From Methylophilaceae bacterium (GTDB taxonomy: Bacteria > Pseudomonadota > Gammaproteobacteria > Burkholderiales > Methylophilaceae): a DNA stretch of 56,474 bases. The DNA lies in contig JAFMCM010000007.1 in NCBI GenBank assembly GCA_017857755.1, positions 1-56,474 on the forward strand. The letters run 5' to 3'. Shown in pieces: positions 8,362 through 19,100 of the stretch. Every line of letters begins with the position of its first letter. Position 1 is the stretch's first letter. A program made the translations under genes and the position numbers. The notes beneath the pieces were generated by a model. The model searched no databases, was not told the origin of the DNA, and saw nothing but the letters and a program-made list of their open reading frames with translations.

Positions 8362-8436
8362 TGTTATTCCTTCTGAGTTGATTAATGCGCTTATGATGGG
8401 TTGATTTTGGTTGGTTTTTTTCTTTGCTTCAATCAT

Positions 8437-8465
8437 ATTATATAAAGTCTGCCTAGTTATGGGAA
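8437..8465 (-). promoter_or_regulatory. Promoter for the LOG-family gene
   Basis: On the minus strand a TTCCCA -35 (8465-8460) and a perfect TATAAT -10 (8442-8437) are separated by 17 bases. Expected transcription start is near 8430, giving a leader of about 70 bases to the ATG at 8361. This decides the start codon of the LOG gene. Confidence 0.6.
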
Positions 8466-8505
8466 AATACCGTACTAAGCCAATGTGAAAATTAGAGATT
8501 GTGTT

Positions 8506-11295
8506 ATGAAAACCTTGTTACTCGTTGATGGTTCATCCTATCTATACCGCGCCTTCCACGCCATGCCCGACTTACGCAATGCCGCAAATGAGCCTACTGG
8601 TGCGATTCATGGGGTGCTCAATATGTTACGCCGTTTGCATAAAGATTATCCTGCTGATTACTGCGCTTGCGTGTTTGATGCTAAAGGTAAAACCTTCCGT
8701 GATGATATGTATCCCGACTACAAGGCCAATCGTGCCGCTATGCCAGATGATTTACGCCCGCAAATCGAACCTTTACATGAAGCGATTACTGCGCTTGGCT
8801 GGCCGCTGATTATGATTGAGGGTGTGGAGGCTGATGATGTGATTGGCGCGCTGGCTAAACAAGCCGAAAGCGAGGGCATCCGCACCATTATTTCTACTGG
8901 CGATAAAGATATTTCGCAGCTAGTGAATGAACACATTACCGTGGTGAATACCATGCGGGATGCCTTTAGAAGAACGGATGATGTGTTGGATGTCGCGGGC
9001 GTAGAAAGGAAGTTTGGCATTCCACCTCGGCTGATTATTGATTATTTAACGCTCATTGGCGACAAGGTGGATAATGTGCCAGGCGTCGAAAAAGTTGGCC
9101 CTAAGACGGCGGTTAAATGGTTGCAAGAATACGGCTCATTAGATGGCATTATGGCGCATGCGCAGGACATCAAGGGCAAGGTGGGCGAGCACTTGCGTGA
9201 CGCTTTGGCGTGGCTACCCACTGCTAAAGCACTGATTACAATCCGCGTCGATATTGGTCGCCAAGCGAACTTAGCCGACCTTGCTCCCCGTGCCTTAGAT
9301 AAACCCAAGCTATTGGCATTGTTTGACCGTTTTGAACTCAGAAGCTGGAAACGGGATGTAGAGAGCATGGATGAAAATGGGGTCGTACCAACAGGGCTAA
9401 GCAAAGCGCCTGTTTCTCAAGCCACGCATGAAGCCAAACAAATCGCGATTAGCAACACGCATGATTTATTTGCCGAGTCAGTCAATAACGACCGTGACTA
9501 TGAAACCATCCTCACACAAAATCAGTTGAATGATTGGTTAGAAAAACTCACCCATGCCGAATTGATTTGTTTTGATACAGAGACCACCAGTTTAAACCCG
9601 ATGCAGGCGCAAATCGTTGGTCTGTCGTTTAGTGTTGCCGCTGGCAAAGCCGCTTATCTGCCACTGACGCATGATTATTTTGATGCGCCTGTACAGTTGC
9701 CGTTTCAAGAAACCTTGGCAAAAATCAAACCGATTTTAGAGAATCCTAACATCAAAAAGGTGGGGCAAAACCTCAAATATGATAAACATATTTTGGCTAA
9801 TCATGGTGTGGCGCTAAACGGCATTGCGCACGACACGCTGTTGCAATCTTATGTGTTAGAAAGTCATCGCACCCATAATATGGATGACCTGGCTATGCGA
9901 CATTTAGGCCTCACAACCATTCATTTTGAGGCGGTTGCTGGTAAAGGTGCTAAACAAGTTCAGTTTAATGAAGTGACGGTTGAAACTGCTGCAGAATATG
10001 CCGCGGAAGATGCCGACATTACATTGCAATTGCATCAAACGCTGCAACCACATTTGGCCAAAAATGAGAAACTCAACTTTATTTATCGTCACATTGAAAT
10101 GCCTTCAATGGAGATTTTATATACCATTGAGCGTAATGGCGTGTTGATTGATGCGGAGATGCTCAATCGACAAAGTCATGAAATTGGCCTGCGTTTAATG
10201 GCGCTGGAAAATAAAGCTTACGAGCTAGCCGACCAAAAATTTAATTTGGGCTCGCCCAAGCAGTTGCAAGAAATCTTGTTTGATCAGCTGGGAATTAAAC
10301 CGATTAAAAAAACACCTTCTGGCAAACCGAGTACCGATGAAGATGTGCTGCAAACGCTAGCGCTTGATTACCCATTGCCAAAAGTGTTGCTGGAGTATCG
10401 TGGATTAGCGAAACTAAAATCCACTTATACCGATAAATTGCCCAAAATGATTAATCCCAATACTGGCCGCGTTCATACCAGCTATAACCAAGCGGTGGCA
10501 ATTACAGGCAGGCTGGCAAGTTCAGACCCTAACTTACAAAATATTCCTGTCAGAACTGCTGAAGGTCGCCGTATCCGCGAGGCGTTTATTGCCCCAGCAG
10601 GTGCGCATATTGTTTCTGCTGATTACTCACAAATCGAATTGCGCATCATGGCGCATTTATCCAAAGATGCAGGGATGTTGTCGGCTTTTGCCAATCATGA
10701 AGATATCCACCGTGCCACCGCTGCTGAGGTGTTTGGCATCGATCAAGAAAAGGTCGAAAGCGAACAACGCCGTTTCGCCAAAGTCATCAACTTTGGGTTG
10801 ATCTATGGCATGAGTGCGTTTGGCTTGGCGCAAAATCTCAATATCGAACGCAGCGCCGCCCAAAGCTATATTGACCGCTACTTTGCTCGTTACCCTGGTG
10901 TGCGCCAATATATGGACGATACCCGCGAGCTAGCCAAAGAAAAAGGCTATGTCGAAACTTACTTTGGCCGCCGCCTTTGGGTGCCTGAAATCAATAGCCC
11001 TAACGGTACGCGCCGTGCAGGCGCAGAACGCGCCGCCATTAATGCCCCGATGCAGGGCACCGCAGCTGACTTAATTAAACTCGCCATGATTGCGGTGCAT
11101 AACTGGTTAGTGAGTGAGGGCTTACAAACAAAACTCATTATGCAGGTGCATGATGAATTGGTACTAGAAGTCCCGGACGACGAATTGGCATTGGTTAAGC
11201 TCACCTTGCCTACGTTAATGCAGAATGTGGCTAGATTAGATGTGCCACTATTGGCAGAGGTTGGGGTAAGCAATAATTGGGAAGGCGCGCATTAA
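8506..11295 (+). CDS. polA: DNA polymerase I
   Basis: Repair and Okazaki-fragment polymerase, 929 residues from the ATG at 8506. The protein opens with the canonical LLLVDGSSYLYRAFHA of the 5'-3' exonuclease domain (to about residue 290). The 3'-5' proofreading domain keeps its metal ligands (Asp357 and Glu359 in DTET). The polymerase domain has motif A with Asp706 (ADYSQIELR), motif B with RRFAKVINFGLIYG, and motif C with Asp883 (VHDELV), almost the same numbering as E. coli Asp705/Asp882. All three activities therefore look intact. An in-frame GTG at 8485 would add 7 residues (MKIRDCV) absent from relatives, so the ATG was chosen although its ribosome-binding site is weak (AGAG). Confidence 0.97.
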   Translation: MKTLLLVDGSSYLYRAFHAMPDLRNAANEPTGAIHGVLNMLRRLHKDYPADYCACVFDAKGKTFRDDMYPDYKANRAAMPDDLRPQIEPLHEAITALGWPLIMIEGVEADDVIGALAKQAESEGIRTIISTGDKDISQLVNEHITVVNTMRDAFRRTDDVLDVAGVERKFGIPPRLIIDYLTLIGDKVDNVPGVEKVGPKTAVKWLQEYGSLDGIMAHAQDIKGKVGEHLRDALAWLPTAKALITIRVDIGRQANLADLAPRALDKPKLLALFDRFELRSWKRDVESMDENGVVPTGLSKAPVSQATHEAKQIAISNTHDLFAESVNNDRDYETILTQNQLNDWLEKLTHAELICFDTETTSLNPMQAQIVGLSFSVAAGKAAYLPLTHDYFDAPVQLPFQETLAKIKPILENPNIKKVGQNLKYDKHILANHGVALNGIAHDTLLQSYVLESHRTHNMDDLAMRHLGLTTIHFEAVAGKGAKQVQFNEVTVETAAEYAAEDADITLQLHQTLQPHLAKNEKLNFIYRHIEMPSMEILYTIERNGVLIDAEMLNRQSHEIGLRLMALENKAYELADQKFNLGSPKQLQEILFDQLGIKPIKKTPSGKPSTDEDVLQTLALDYPLPKVLLEYRGLAKLKSTYTDKLPKMINPNTGRVHTSYNQAVAITGRLASSDPNLQNIPVRTAEGRRIREAFIAPAGAHIVSADYSQIELRIMAHLSKDAGMLSAFANHEDIHRATAAEVFGIDQEKVESEQRRFAKVINFGLIYGMSAFGLAQNLNIERSAAQSYIDRYFARYPGVRQYMDDTRELAKEKGYVETYFGRRLWVPEINSPNGTRRAGAERAAINAPMQGTAADLIKLAMIAVHNWLVSEGLQTKLIMQVHDELVLEVPDDELALVKLTLPTLMQNVARLDVPLLAEVGVSNNWEGAH

Positions 11296-11378
11296 TTGAT
11301 TGGGTTTACAACTGAAGCCTTACCATCACCATTAATGAACCCGTAAAGCTAACCGTTTGATTGAGTCAGGAAAAATAA

Positions 11379-11678
11379 ATGTCGTATCAATGTATTTCAG
11401 TATCGGAAGCCGTGGAAATGATGCAGTCAGAAGCCGTCACTTTGTTGGATATTCGAGATGAACACGCTTTTCAAGCGGGGCATATCGCTGATGCGATCCA
11501 TCTGACAAACGAAAATGTGGCTGAAGTTGTTGCTAGCTTAGCGCTAGACAAGCCAGCGATTATTTATTGCTACCATGGCAATAGTAGCAAAGGTGCGGCT
11601 GATTACTTTTACCATTTAGGTTTTAAAAAAGCCTTTAGCGTGGATGGCGGCTATGCCGCATGGCAATTGGCTGTTTGA
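11379..11678 (+). CDS. glpE: Single-domain rhodanese, thiosulfate sulfurtransferase GlpE type
   Basis: A 99-residue single rhodanese domain. The active-site loop CYHGNSSKGAA with catalytic Cys64 is the GlpE form, and the start (YQCISVSEA) and end (VDGGYAAWQ) also match GlpE of E. coli, which transfers sulfane sulfur from thiosulfate to cyanide or thiols and acts in the cytoplasm. A ribosome-binding site AGGAA precedes the ATG. There is no glp operon around it; polA lies 83 bases upstream and the convergent yaaA 42 bases downstream. The physiological role in this setting is unknown. Confidence 0.9.
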   Translation: MSYQCISVSEAVEMMQSEAVTLLDIRDEHAFQAGHIADAIHLTNENVAEVVASLALDKPAIIYCYHGNSSKGAADYFYHLGFKKAFSVDGGYAAWQLAV

Positions 11679-11720
11679 GTCTTATCTAATCAACAAGCTG
11701 GGGTGGTAGCGTTAAAAGAG

Positions 11721-12494
11721 TCATTGATCATGATCGCGCAAAAATACCCACTCGTCCCCTTTTGATTGTTCCGCACTAAAATAGTAGCCTTCGCTGTTGA
11801 AGTTTTTAATTGCTTCTGGTTGGGTGATTTGATGGTCGATGATATAGCGGCTCATTAAACCACGTGCTTTTTTGGCGTAAAAGCTGATGATTTTATATTG
11901 TCCGTTTTTCGCATCTTTAAAGACTGGGGTGATGATGCGCGCATCTAATGCTTTTGCGTTTACTGCTTTGAAATATTCATTTGAGGCAAGATTAATCAAA
12001 ATGCCATCGGCTAATGCTGGCTCGGCGGCTAGCGACTGCCTGAGTGTGTCGCCCCAAAACGCGTATAAATCATTGCCATTGGCATTGGCTAGTTTTGTGC
12101 CCATTTCTAAACGGTAGGGCTGCATATAGTCGAGCGGTTTTAGGACGCCGTATAGGCCTGACAATATGCGTAAATGACCTTGTGCAAAAGCAAAGCCTGC
12201 TTCATCTAAGGTAGCAGCATCTAGGCCAGTATAAACGTCGCCATTAAAGGCTAATATGGCTTGCTTTGCGTTATCTGCCGTAAATGGGGTAGACCATGTT
12301 TGGAAACGTCCTAGGTTTAATCCAGCTAAGTGGTCGCTGATGTGCATTAAGGCGGCAACATCTTGCACTGAACCCGTTTTTAGCTGTTCAATCAGGGTTG
12401 CTGATTGTGCTAAGTAGCGCGGTTGGCTAGCGATATGGGTCACGGCTGGGGTTTCAAAGTCTAAGTTTTTAGCAGGCGAAATAACAAGCAACAT
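11721..12494 (-). CDS. yaaA: YaaA family peroxide-stress protein (DUF328/UPF0246)
   Basis: A 257-residue protein starting [15 protein letters not shown] and containing [25 protein letters not shown] (split as LSGLYG and QPYRLEMG motifs), the hallmarks of the UPF0246/YaaA family. In E. coli YaaA lowers intracellular free iron during hydrogen peroxide stress and its fold is a DNA-binding cantaloupe fold; the exact biochemical action is not settled. Length is typical. It is convergent with the rhodanese gene and divergent from the MoCF-domain gene, so it is probably a single-gene unit. No OxyR-type site was recognised upstream. Confidence 0.93.
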   Translation of the reverse strand: MLLVISPAKNLDFETPAVTHIASQPRYLAQSATLIEQLKTGSVQDVAALMHISDHLAGLNLGRFQTWSTPFTADNAKQAILAFNGDVYTGLDAATLDEAGFAFAQGHLRILSGLYGVLKPLDYMQPYRLEMGTKLANANGNDLYAFWGDTLRQSLAAEPALADGILINLASNEYFKAVNAKALDARIITPVFKDAKNGQYKIISFYAKKARGLMSRYIIDHQITQPEAIKNFNSEGYYFSAEQSKGDEWVFLRDHDQ

Positions 12495-12565
12495 GATGTT
12501 TTACTTTCTTGGCGATAGGTGATTATTTTAACCCAATGTCGATGATGCGTTAAACCAATCGTATA

Positions 12566-12593
12566 TTCAAACGTCCTAGCAAGCTGGTATGAT
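12566..12593 (+). promoter_or_regulatory. Promoter for the MoCF-domain gene
   Basis: TTCAAA (12566-12571) and TATGAT (12588-12593) separated by 16 bases lie 28 bases upstream of the ATG at 12622. The -10 matches consensus in five of six positions. Confidence 0.5.
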
Positions 12594-12621
12594 GGCTTAA
12601 CGTGAATAGAAAATAATCTTT

Positions 12622-13362
12622 ATGCAAAATTTTGGTCTTTATATTATTGGTGATGAAATCCTGTCTGGAAAACGCAAAGATGCACACTTGAATAAGGTGG
12701 TTGAACTACTTTCTGCGCGGGGTTTGCAATTAAGCTGGGCTCACTTTTTAGGTGATGTGCCGACGCAAATCACCCAATCGTTCAAAGCTAGCATGGACAG
12801 AGGTGATATTGTGTTGAGCTTTGGCGGTATTGGCGCCACGCCCGATGATTATACGCGCCAATGCGCAGCGGATGCGGCAGGTGTGGCTATTGAGCGCCAT
12901 TTGGATGCGGTCGCCAATATTGAAGCGCAATATGGTGAGAGCGCTTACCCCAAACGCGTATTAATGGCTGACTTTCCTAAAGGGGCCGATTTAATTCCTA
13001 ATCCCGTGAACCGGGTCGCGGGTTTTAGTATGAATGCACATTACTTTGTGCCTGGCTTTCCAGAGATGGGGCACCCAATGGTTGAATGGGTGCTGGATAC
13101 GTATTATTCGCATTTGTTTCATCAACAAGATTATCTGGAATCTTCTATCTTGGTCACGGAAGTGGGTGAAAGTGATTTGATTGATTTGATGAATGCCATG
13201 TTAGTGCAGTATCCAACACTTAAAATTTTCAGCTTACCCCGATCGAATCAACGTCGGACGACAGAGCTGGGGATGAAAGGCGAAACTGCCTTGGTGCAGG
13301 CAGCGATGCACATCCTGAAACAAGAAATTTCAGCTTTGGGCTATCCTTGGCAGGCTGTTTAA
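12622..13362 (+). CDS. MoCF/CinA N-terminal-domain protein (molybdopterin-binding-like)
   Basis: A 246-residue protein with the MoCF_biosynth fold typical of the N-terminal half of CinA: GDEILSGKRKDAH near the start and the LSFGGIGATPDDYT loop around residues 65-80. The C-terminal nicotinamide-nucleotide deamidase domain of full-length CinA is absent, so the protein is a stand-alone N-domain, as is common in proteobacteria. Relatives hydrolyse ADP-ribose or are annotated as competence/damage-inducible proteins; no real evidence links it to molybdopterin or competence. It ends 5 bases before the convergent MFS transporter. Confidence 0.85.
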   Translation: MQNFGLYIIGDEILSGKRKDAHLNKVVELLSARGLQLSWAHFLGDVPTQITQSFKASMDRGDIVLSFGGIGATPDDYTRQCAADAAGVAIERHLDAVANIEAQYGESAYPKRVLMADFPKGADLIPNPVNRVAGFSMNAHYFVPGFPEMGHPMVEWVLDTYYSHLFHQQDYLESSILVTEVGESDLIDLMNAMLVQYPTLKIFSLPRSNQRRTTELGMKGETALVQAAMHILKQEISALGYPWQAV

Positions 13363-13367
13363 GCGGG

Positions 13368-14627
13368 TCAGGCATGTGCGGTTTCACGCATGAATAATAC
13401 AGCAATCACACTGACTGTCGCCATGGCAGATACGTAATAGCCCACCCAAGGCAAGCCACCCGCAATGGCTAACCATTGTGAAATGCTAGGCGCAAACGAT
13501 GCGCCTAAAATACCACCCAGTTGATAGGCCAAGCCAGCACCTGTATAACGAATAGTCACTGGAAACTGCTCAGGCAAATAGGCGCCCATGGGTGCAAAGG
13601 TGGCGCCCATTAAGCCTAAAGCTAATGATAAAAACAAAGTGATGCTGGCGATGGAGGCGCTAGCCATTAATAGATTCATGGCAAAGCCTAGCAACACAGC
13701 CATTAAGCCGCTGATTATGAGTACTGGTCTGCGACCATAGCAATCGGATAGGTAGGCTGATATTGGTGTCGCCAGCGCCATAAAGACGACTGCCACACAT
13801 AAAATGAGTAATAAATCTTGTCGCGCAATACCTAATTGTTGTGTGCCATAACTCAGGCAAAAGACAGCCGCTGTGTAAAATAAGTTGTAACAAACAATCA
13901 TGGCCATTGCCCCTAGCAAAACGGGCTTAAGGTGCGTCTGCAATAGCGTTTTAATCGGGATGGCATGGGTTACTTGATTGGCTAATGCTTTAGCAAAAGC
14001 AGGGGTTTCTGTCAGTTTGAAGCGCACATATAAACCAACAGCGACTAATAGCGCACTGAAGATAAAAGGCAGGCGCCAACCCCAGCTTTTGAACTGTGAT
14101 TCGCTTAACAAGAGCGTGAGCGCTAAGAAACTCAAGGTTGCTAATAGGAATCCAACCGATGGACCGAGTTGGGGAAACATGCCAAACCATCCACGTTGGC
14201 CTGTTGGTGCATGTTCAGTGGCTAACAAAGCTGCGCCGCCCCATTCACCACCTAAACCAATGCCTTGTCCAAATCGTAAGATACACAGCAATAATGGTGC
14301 CCAAAAGCCTAATGTGGCATAACCTGGCAATAGACCGATGAGCAAAGTTGAAATACCCATCACCAGCAAAGAGGCTGCCAACGTGGTTTTACGCCCAACT
14401 TTATCGCCAAAATGACCAAACAAAATGGCGCCAAATGGTCTGGCAATAAAGGCAAGACCAAAAGTCAAAAAGGCGTTTAACGTTTGCACTGCAGGATTAC
14501 TGACTGGAAAAAACACTTGGCCAATGACTAAGGCGGAGGCCATCGCATAAATATAAAAATCATAGAATTCGATGGCAGTGCCAATAAAACTTGCAAAGGC
14601 AATTTGATGGGTAGATACGGATTTCAT
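13368..14627 (-). CDS. MFS transporter, metabolite:H+ symporter (MHS) family
   Basis: A 419-residue, twelve-segment major facilitator. The loop 2-3 motif FGHFGDKVGRKTTL and the early segment TAIEFYDFYIYAMA are typical of the MHS family, whose members take up dicarboxylates, osmoprotectants, shikimate or aromatic acids with protons; the substrate here cannot be read. The second-half repeat (YLSDCYGRRPVL) is intact, so it looks functional. It lies 49 bases downstream of the efflux outer-membrane gene on the same strand but has no evident link to it, and is convergent with the MoCF-domain gene at its 3' end. Confidence 0.9.
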   Translation of the reverse strand: MKSVSTHQIAFASFIGTAIEFYDFYIYAMASALVIGQVFFPVSNPAVQTLNAFLTFGLAFIARPFGAILFGHFGDKVGRKTTLAASLLVMGISTLLIGLLPGYATLGFWAPLLLCILRFGQGIGLGGEWGGAALLATEHAPTGQRGWFGMFPQLGPSVGFLLATLSFLALTLLLSESQFKSWGWRLPFIFSALLVAVGLYVRFKLTETPAFAKALANQVTHAIPIKTLLQTHLKPVLLGAMAMIVCYNLFYTAAVFCLSYGTQQLGIARQDLLLILCVAVVFMALATPISAYLSDCYGRRPVLIISGLMAVLLGFAMNLLMASASIASITLFLSLALGLMGATFAPMGAYLPEQFPVTIRYTGAGLAYQLGGILGASFAPSISQWLAIAGGLPWVGYYVSAMATVSVIAVLFMRETAHA

Positions 14628-14676
14628 GTCGCCATCATAAAAGCGGATCCACCATTTGAAAAGATTTATTTCTTGG

Positions 14677-16110
14677 CTAGTCTTTGGGCGCCTCAGGCTT
14701 ACGTTGCTCCGTCATCTGTTTACCTTGCCAGCCGCCACCTAACGCTTTGAACAAATCAACCGATGCCTTTAACGTGTTTTGGCGATTCTGCACAAAACTT
14801 TGTGACGCGGCAATATGGCTACGTTGCGCCTCTAAAACATCCAAATAACTGGAATAGCCTGCTTTGTAACGATTTTGTGCAATCGTTAACATGCTGGCTG
14901 TGGTTGCTTTTTTATCGGCTGCAATCGTTTCAATAGATTTGTACTGACGCAAGTTAACCAAAGCATCGTTCACTTCTCTAAAAGCCGTCGCCACTGCGCC
15001 TATATAGGCTTGTAAGGCTTGTTTTTGTTTAGCGTTTGCTTGGTCAACTTTGGCTTTTAATCGTCCTGCGTTAAAGATTGGCAAATCTAAGCTTAAGCCA
15101 TAAGACCAAACCCGCGCTGCATTTTTCAAGACATCTTTAAGCGCTAAGCTTTCCCCCCCCAGACTACCCGTTAATGAAATGCTGGGGTATAAAGCTGCTT
15201 TGGCTGAGCCAATATTGGCATTGGCTGCAATTAAATTTTGCTCGGCTTGCATCACATCTGCTCTTCGCTCTAATAAGTCAGAGGGCAAACCAACTGGTGG
15301 CATCGGTGGCATCGGTAACTGCATTAAATCCGCTGTTGCGACTTTTACTTCTTCTAATGTCAAAATAATCAGCACGTGCTCAGCTAACCTTCTTTGACGC
15401 TGAAAGTCTTGCATTTGCATCTGCAAATCATTTTTCACGACTTCAGCTTGGTGGACGTCTAACATTGATACAACGCCACCCGCTTCACGTTGCTTAGCCA
15501 ATGCGAGCGATGCTTCGGCAACAGTTAAGTTGCTAGCAATATCTTGTATTTGAGAATCTAAACTACGAATCTGCAGGTAACTATTAACCACCAAACTTTG
15601 TATTGATAGCGCTACTGTTTCTTTGGCATATAGGGTCGATAAATATTGTGCGCGAGCGCTTTCTTTTGCGCGTGATAATTTACCCCAAAAGTCTAACTCT
15701 ATGGATGAACGTAAACTGATGTCAAAGCTATTACGAGGGTTAGGCCCAAACACAGGAAACGCACCAGCAGCGGTCACTTTGCTACGCTGGCTGTTCGCAC
15801 CGACATCAACACTTGGTAATAGATAGGCGCCTGTTTCACGCAGTTGCGCATCGGCTTCTTCAATTCGAGCGACCGCTGTCTTAATGTTCGTATTATTTTC
15901 ATAGGCTTTATCAACCAACATATTTAAGGTCGGGTCTTTATACAAGGTCCACCATTGGCTAGGTATTGCCTTTATGGGTGATAATGCCACGTTGCCATAA
16001 TCTTGGGGTAAGGCAATCTTTGGTCGGAAATAATCTAGCCCTAATGTGGTACAACTGGGTAGCCCCAACAAAGCCAATATCACACTCAATTGACGGATGA
16101 CTGATTTCAT
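14677..16110 (-). CDS. Outer-membrane efflux lipoprotein, OprM/NodT type (TolC-like)
   Basis: Outer-membrane channel of the tripartite RND pump, 477 residues. A lipobox LPSC puts the lipidated cysteine at residue 20, as in OprM and NodT-family channels. Two OEP repeats follow with the usual alpha-helical pattern (for example GYSSYLDVLEAQR in the second repeat). Its ATG overlaps the stop of the pump gene by 4 bases (16107-16110), so it is translationally coupled and third in the operon. A run of eight G on the coding strand (15160-15153, about residues 317-320) is a slippage-prone tract; gain or loss of one base would truncate the last third of the protein. Confidence 0.93.
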   Translation of the reverse strand: MKSVIRQLSVILALLGLPSCTTLGLDYFRPKIALPQDYGNVALSPIKAIPSQWWTLYKDPTLNMLVDKAYENNTNIKTAVARIEEADAQLRETGAYLLPSVDVGANSQRSKVTAAGAFPVFGPNPRNSFDISLRSSIELDFWGKLSRAKESARAQYLSTLYAKETVALSIQSLVVNSYLQIRSLDSQIQDIASNLTVAEASLALAKQREAGGVVSMLDVHQAEVVKNDLQMQMQDFQRQRRLAEHVLIILTLEEVKVATADLMQLPMPPMPPVGLPSDLLERRADVMQAEQNLIAANANIGSAKAALYPSISLTGSLGGESLALKDVLKNAARVWSYGLSLDLPIFNAGRLKAKVDQANAKQKQALQAYIGAVATAFREVNDALVNLRQYKSIETIAADKKATTASMLTIAQNRYKAGYSSYLDVLEAQRSHIAASQSFVQNRQNTLKASVDLFKALGGGWQGKQMTEQRKPEAPKD

Positions 16111-19100
16111 TTTGCACTCTTTTCTGTAGCTGCTTCAATATGGCCATGATGTCTAATTTTGCTTTCATTGGTCAACCAAGTAAAAAACAAGGGGATGAAG
16201 ATTGTTGCGACAAATGTCGCTAGAATCATCCCACCAAAAACACCTGTTCCCATCGACCGTCTTGCTGCCGCACCTGCACCTGTTGCCACAACCAAGGGTG
16301 CAATGCCCAATACAAAGGCCATGGATGTCATGACAATGGGTCTAAATCGAAGTCTCGCAGCTTCTAATGCTGCTTGTGCAACAGGCATGCCTTCTTCCAT
16401 TTTCTGGCTGGCAAACTCGACAATTAAAATCGCATTCTTAGCCGCCAAGCCAATTAAGGTGATGAGTCCGATTTGAAAATAAACATCATTTGGCATGCCG
16501 CGCAATAGCACAGCGATGAGCGCGCCGGTTAGTGCAAATGGCACCGCCATAATCACCGCTAACGGTAGCGCCCAGGTTTCAAATTGCGCCGCTAAAATCA
16601 AAAACACCATCACAATGGCAAAACCAAAAGCAATCATTGCTGCATTACCTGTGCGTTTTTCTTGGTAAGCTTGACCCGACCATGCAATACGATAACCAGC
16701 GGGTAAACTGGCTTTTGCAATGCGTTCTACTGTTTTAATGGCGTCTCCAGAGCTGATGCCAGGTGCCCCACTGCCAAAGACTTTAGCAGACAATAGTCCA
16801 TTAAAACGCTCTAGCTGTTCTGCGCCAACAATGCTTTGAACAGTGCTAATAGCGGATAATGGGACCATATTGCCATTAGGATTTTCTGCTGTTGGCTGAC
16901 TTCTTACATAGACTTTACCCAAATCTTCTGGCTGCATTCTAAAGTCCGCCTCAGCCTGTAATTGCACACGATAAGTCCGGCCGTTTTTATTAAAATCATT
17001 GACATAAAACTGACCCATGGTGCTTTGCAAGGTGGTATAAATATCAGCAATCTTGATATTGAGTGAAAGTGCTTTTGCTTCGTCCACTTCAATTTTAAGT
17101 TGCGGCACCGTTGGTCTAAAAAACGTGTTTAAACCAGTCAGCGTTGGCTCTGTCCGCATGGCATCAATAAAACCGTTCATTACCGCAGCCAGCTTAATCG
17201 GGTCCGTATCGCTTTGCGTTTGCACATAGACCTCAAACCCGCCAGCAGACCCTAAACCTCGAATCGCGGGCGGATTAACCGCAAAACCTAAGCCATCAGG
17301 TTGTTGCATGCCTATCCCCGTCACAATACCGACCATATCGTCGGCACTGGCTTTTCTTTCATCCCAGTCTTTCATCCGCACAAACATGGTCGCCGCATTG
17401 GTTTTATTGGCGCCTGTGAATAACTCAAAACCATTGATGACAAACTCTGAAGCCACTGCTGGATTCTGCGCCACCGCCGCACGAATGTTTTCTGTTGTTT
17501 TGGTGGTGCGATGCAGTGTGGCATTATCTGGCATCACAGCTACGGTGATGATGTAACCTTGGTCTTCTGATGGTACAAGACTGCCTGGCACAGTTCGAAA
17601 GAGTAATATCATCGCCAGCACAAACCCACCAAAAGCAACCGCCCCAATGATTTTATGCCGTAAAGTAATATCGACTATGCTGGTATAAAAAGTTGTTAAT
17701 CGACCAAATGCATGATTAAACTTTTTAAAGAAGTTTGCGCGTATGCCTGTTTCTTCTTCATGTGTTTTTTTCAGAATAAGCGCACATAATGCTGGGGTTA
17801 ACGTCAGAGCGACCACCCCTGAAATGACCACAGAAATCGCAACAGTAATGGCAAACTGGCGATAAAGTTGTCCAGCAATGCCGCCTTGAAAAGCCACTGG
17901 GACAAAGACCGCACAAAGTACCAACACAATCGCAATGACTGCGCCTGATACTTGCCCTATGGATTTGACAGCGGCGGCTAACGGGCTTAAGCCTTCTTCT
18001 TGCATAATGCGTTCTGTATTTTCTAAGACGACAATGGCATCATCGACCACGATACCAATGGCCAAAATCATGGCAAATAAAGTCAGCAGATTGATAGAAA
18101 AGCCAAAAATATAAAGGCCAGCAAAGGTTCCAATAAGGGAAATAGGCACAGCAATAATCGGGATTAGTGTAGCGCGCCAGCTTTGTAGAAATACAAACAC
18201 CACAAGCACCACTAAAATTAACGCTTCCCCGAAAGTGTGAAAAACTTCATCAATAGTCGAGCTAACAAATTCACTGGTGTCATAAGGAATGGCGTAAGTC
18301 ATCCCTTCTGGAAAACCTTTTTGCAAATCATCGAGTTTGGCTTTGATGGCCGATGCTGTATCTAATGCATTGGCGCCGCTTTGTAAAAAAACCAATACTG
18401 CGACACCCGTTTGCCCATTGAGCGTTGAAGATGTGTTGTAGCTTTGAGCTCCTAGCTCAATTCGTGCCACATCTTTTAAGTGCAAAATACCGTTTGGCCC
18501 ATCAGCTCTAATGATAATGTTGCCAAAATCTTCAGGGGCTATCAAGCGTCCTTTTGCAGTCACGGTGTAAATCAACTGTTGGCTTTTTGGCGCTGGGTCT
18601 GCGCCGATTTTACCTGCGGCGTATTGATTGTTCTGCGCATTAACTGCATTCGCAATATCGGTAGTACTAACGCCTAACTGCGCCATCCGGTCGGGTCGCA
18701 GCCACACGCGCATTGCATAATCTTGCCCACCAACAATACTTGCGTCACCCACCCCATTAATCCGTTTAATTTCATCTAACACATTTAAGGTAGCGTAGTT
18801 GCTTAGATACAAGCGGTCGTGGGCTTTATTGGTAGAAGTCAACATGCCAGCCATCAAAATGTCATTCGATTTTTTTTGCACGATTAAGCCATTTCGACGC
18901 ACCTCATCGGGGAGACGTGCCGAAGCAATATTGACGCGATTACTTACATTAAACGTTGCTTGGTCAACATCAGTGCCAATATCAAAAGTCGCTGTAATGA
19001 TTAAGGTGCCACTAGAATCTGCACTAGAATTAAAATAGAGCAAATGGTCAACACCGCTTAACTGCTCTTCAATTGGAGCGGCAACTGTTTTTGATAGTGT

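Noticed and set aside
8362-8436. Upstream ATG extending the LOG-family protein by 25 residues
   Set aside because: The codon lies before the predicted transcription start and lacks a ribosome site, while the internal ATG has AGAAGGA.
8485-8505. GTG start giving polA seven extra residues
   Set aside because: The extension is not part of the PolA family start and the ATG at 8506 gives the canonical N terminus.
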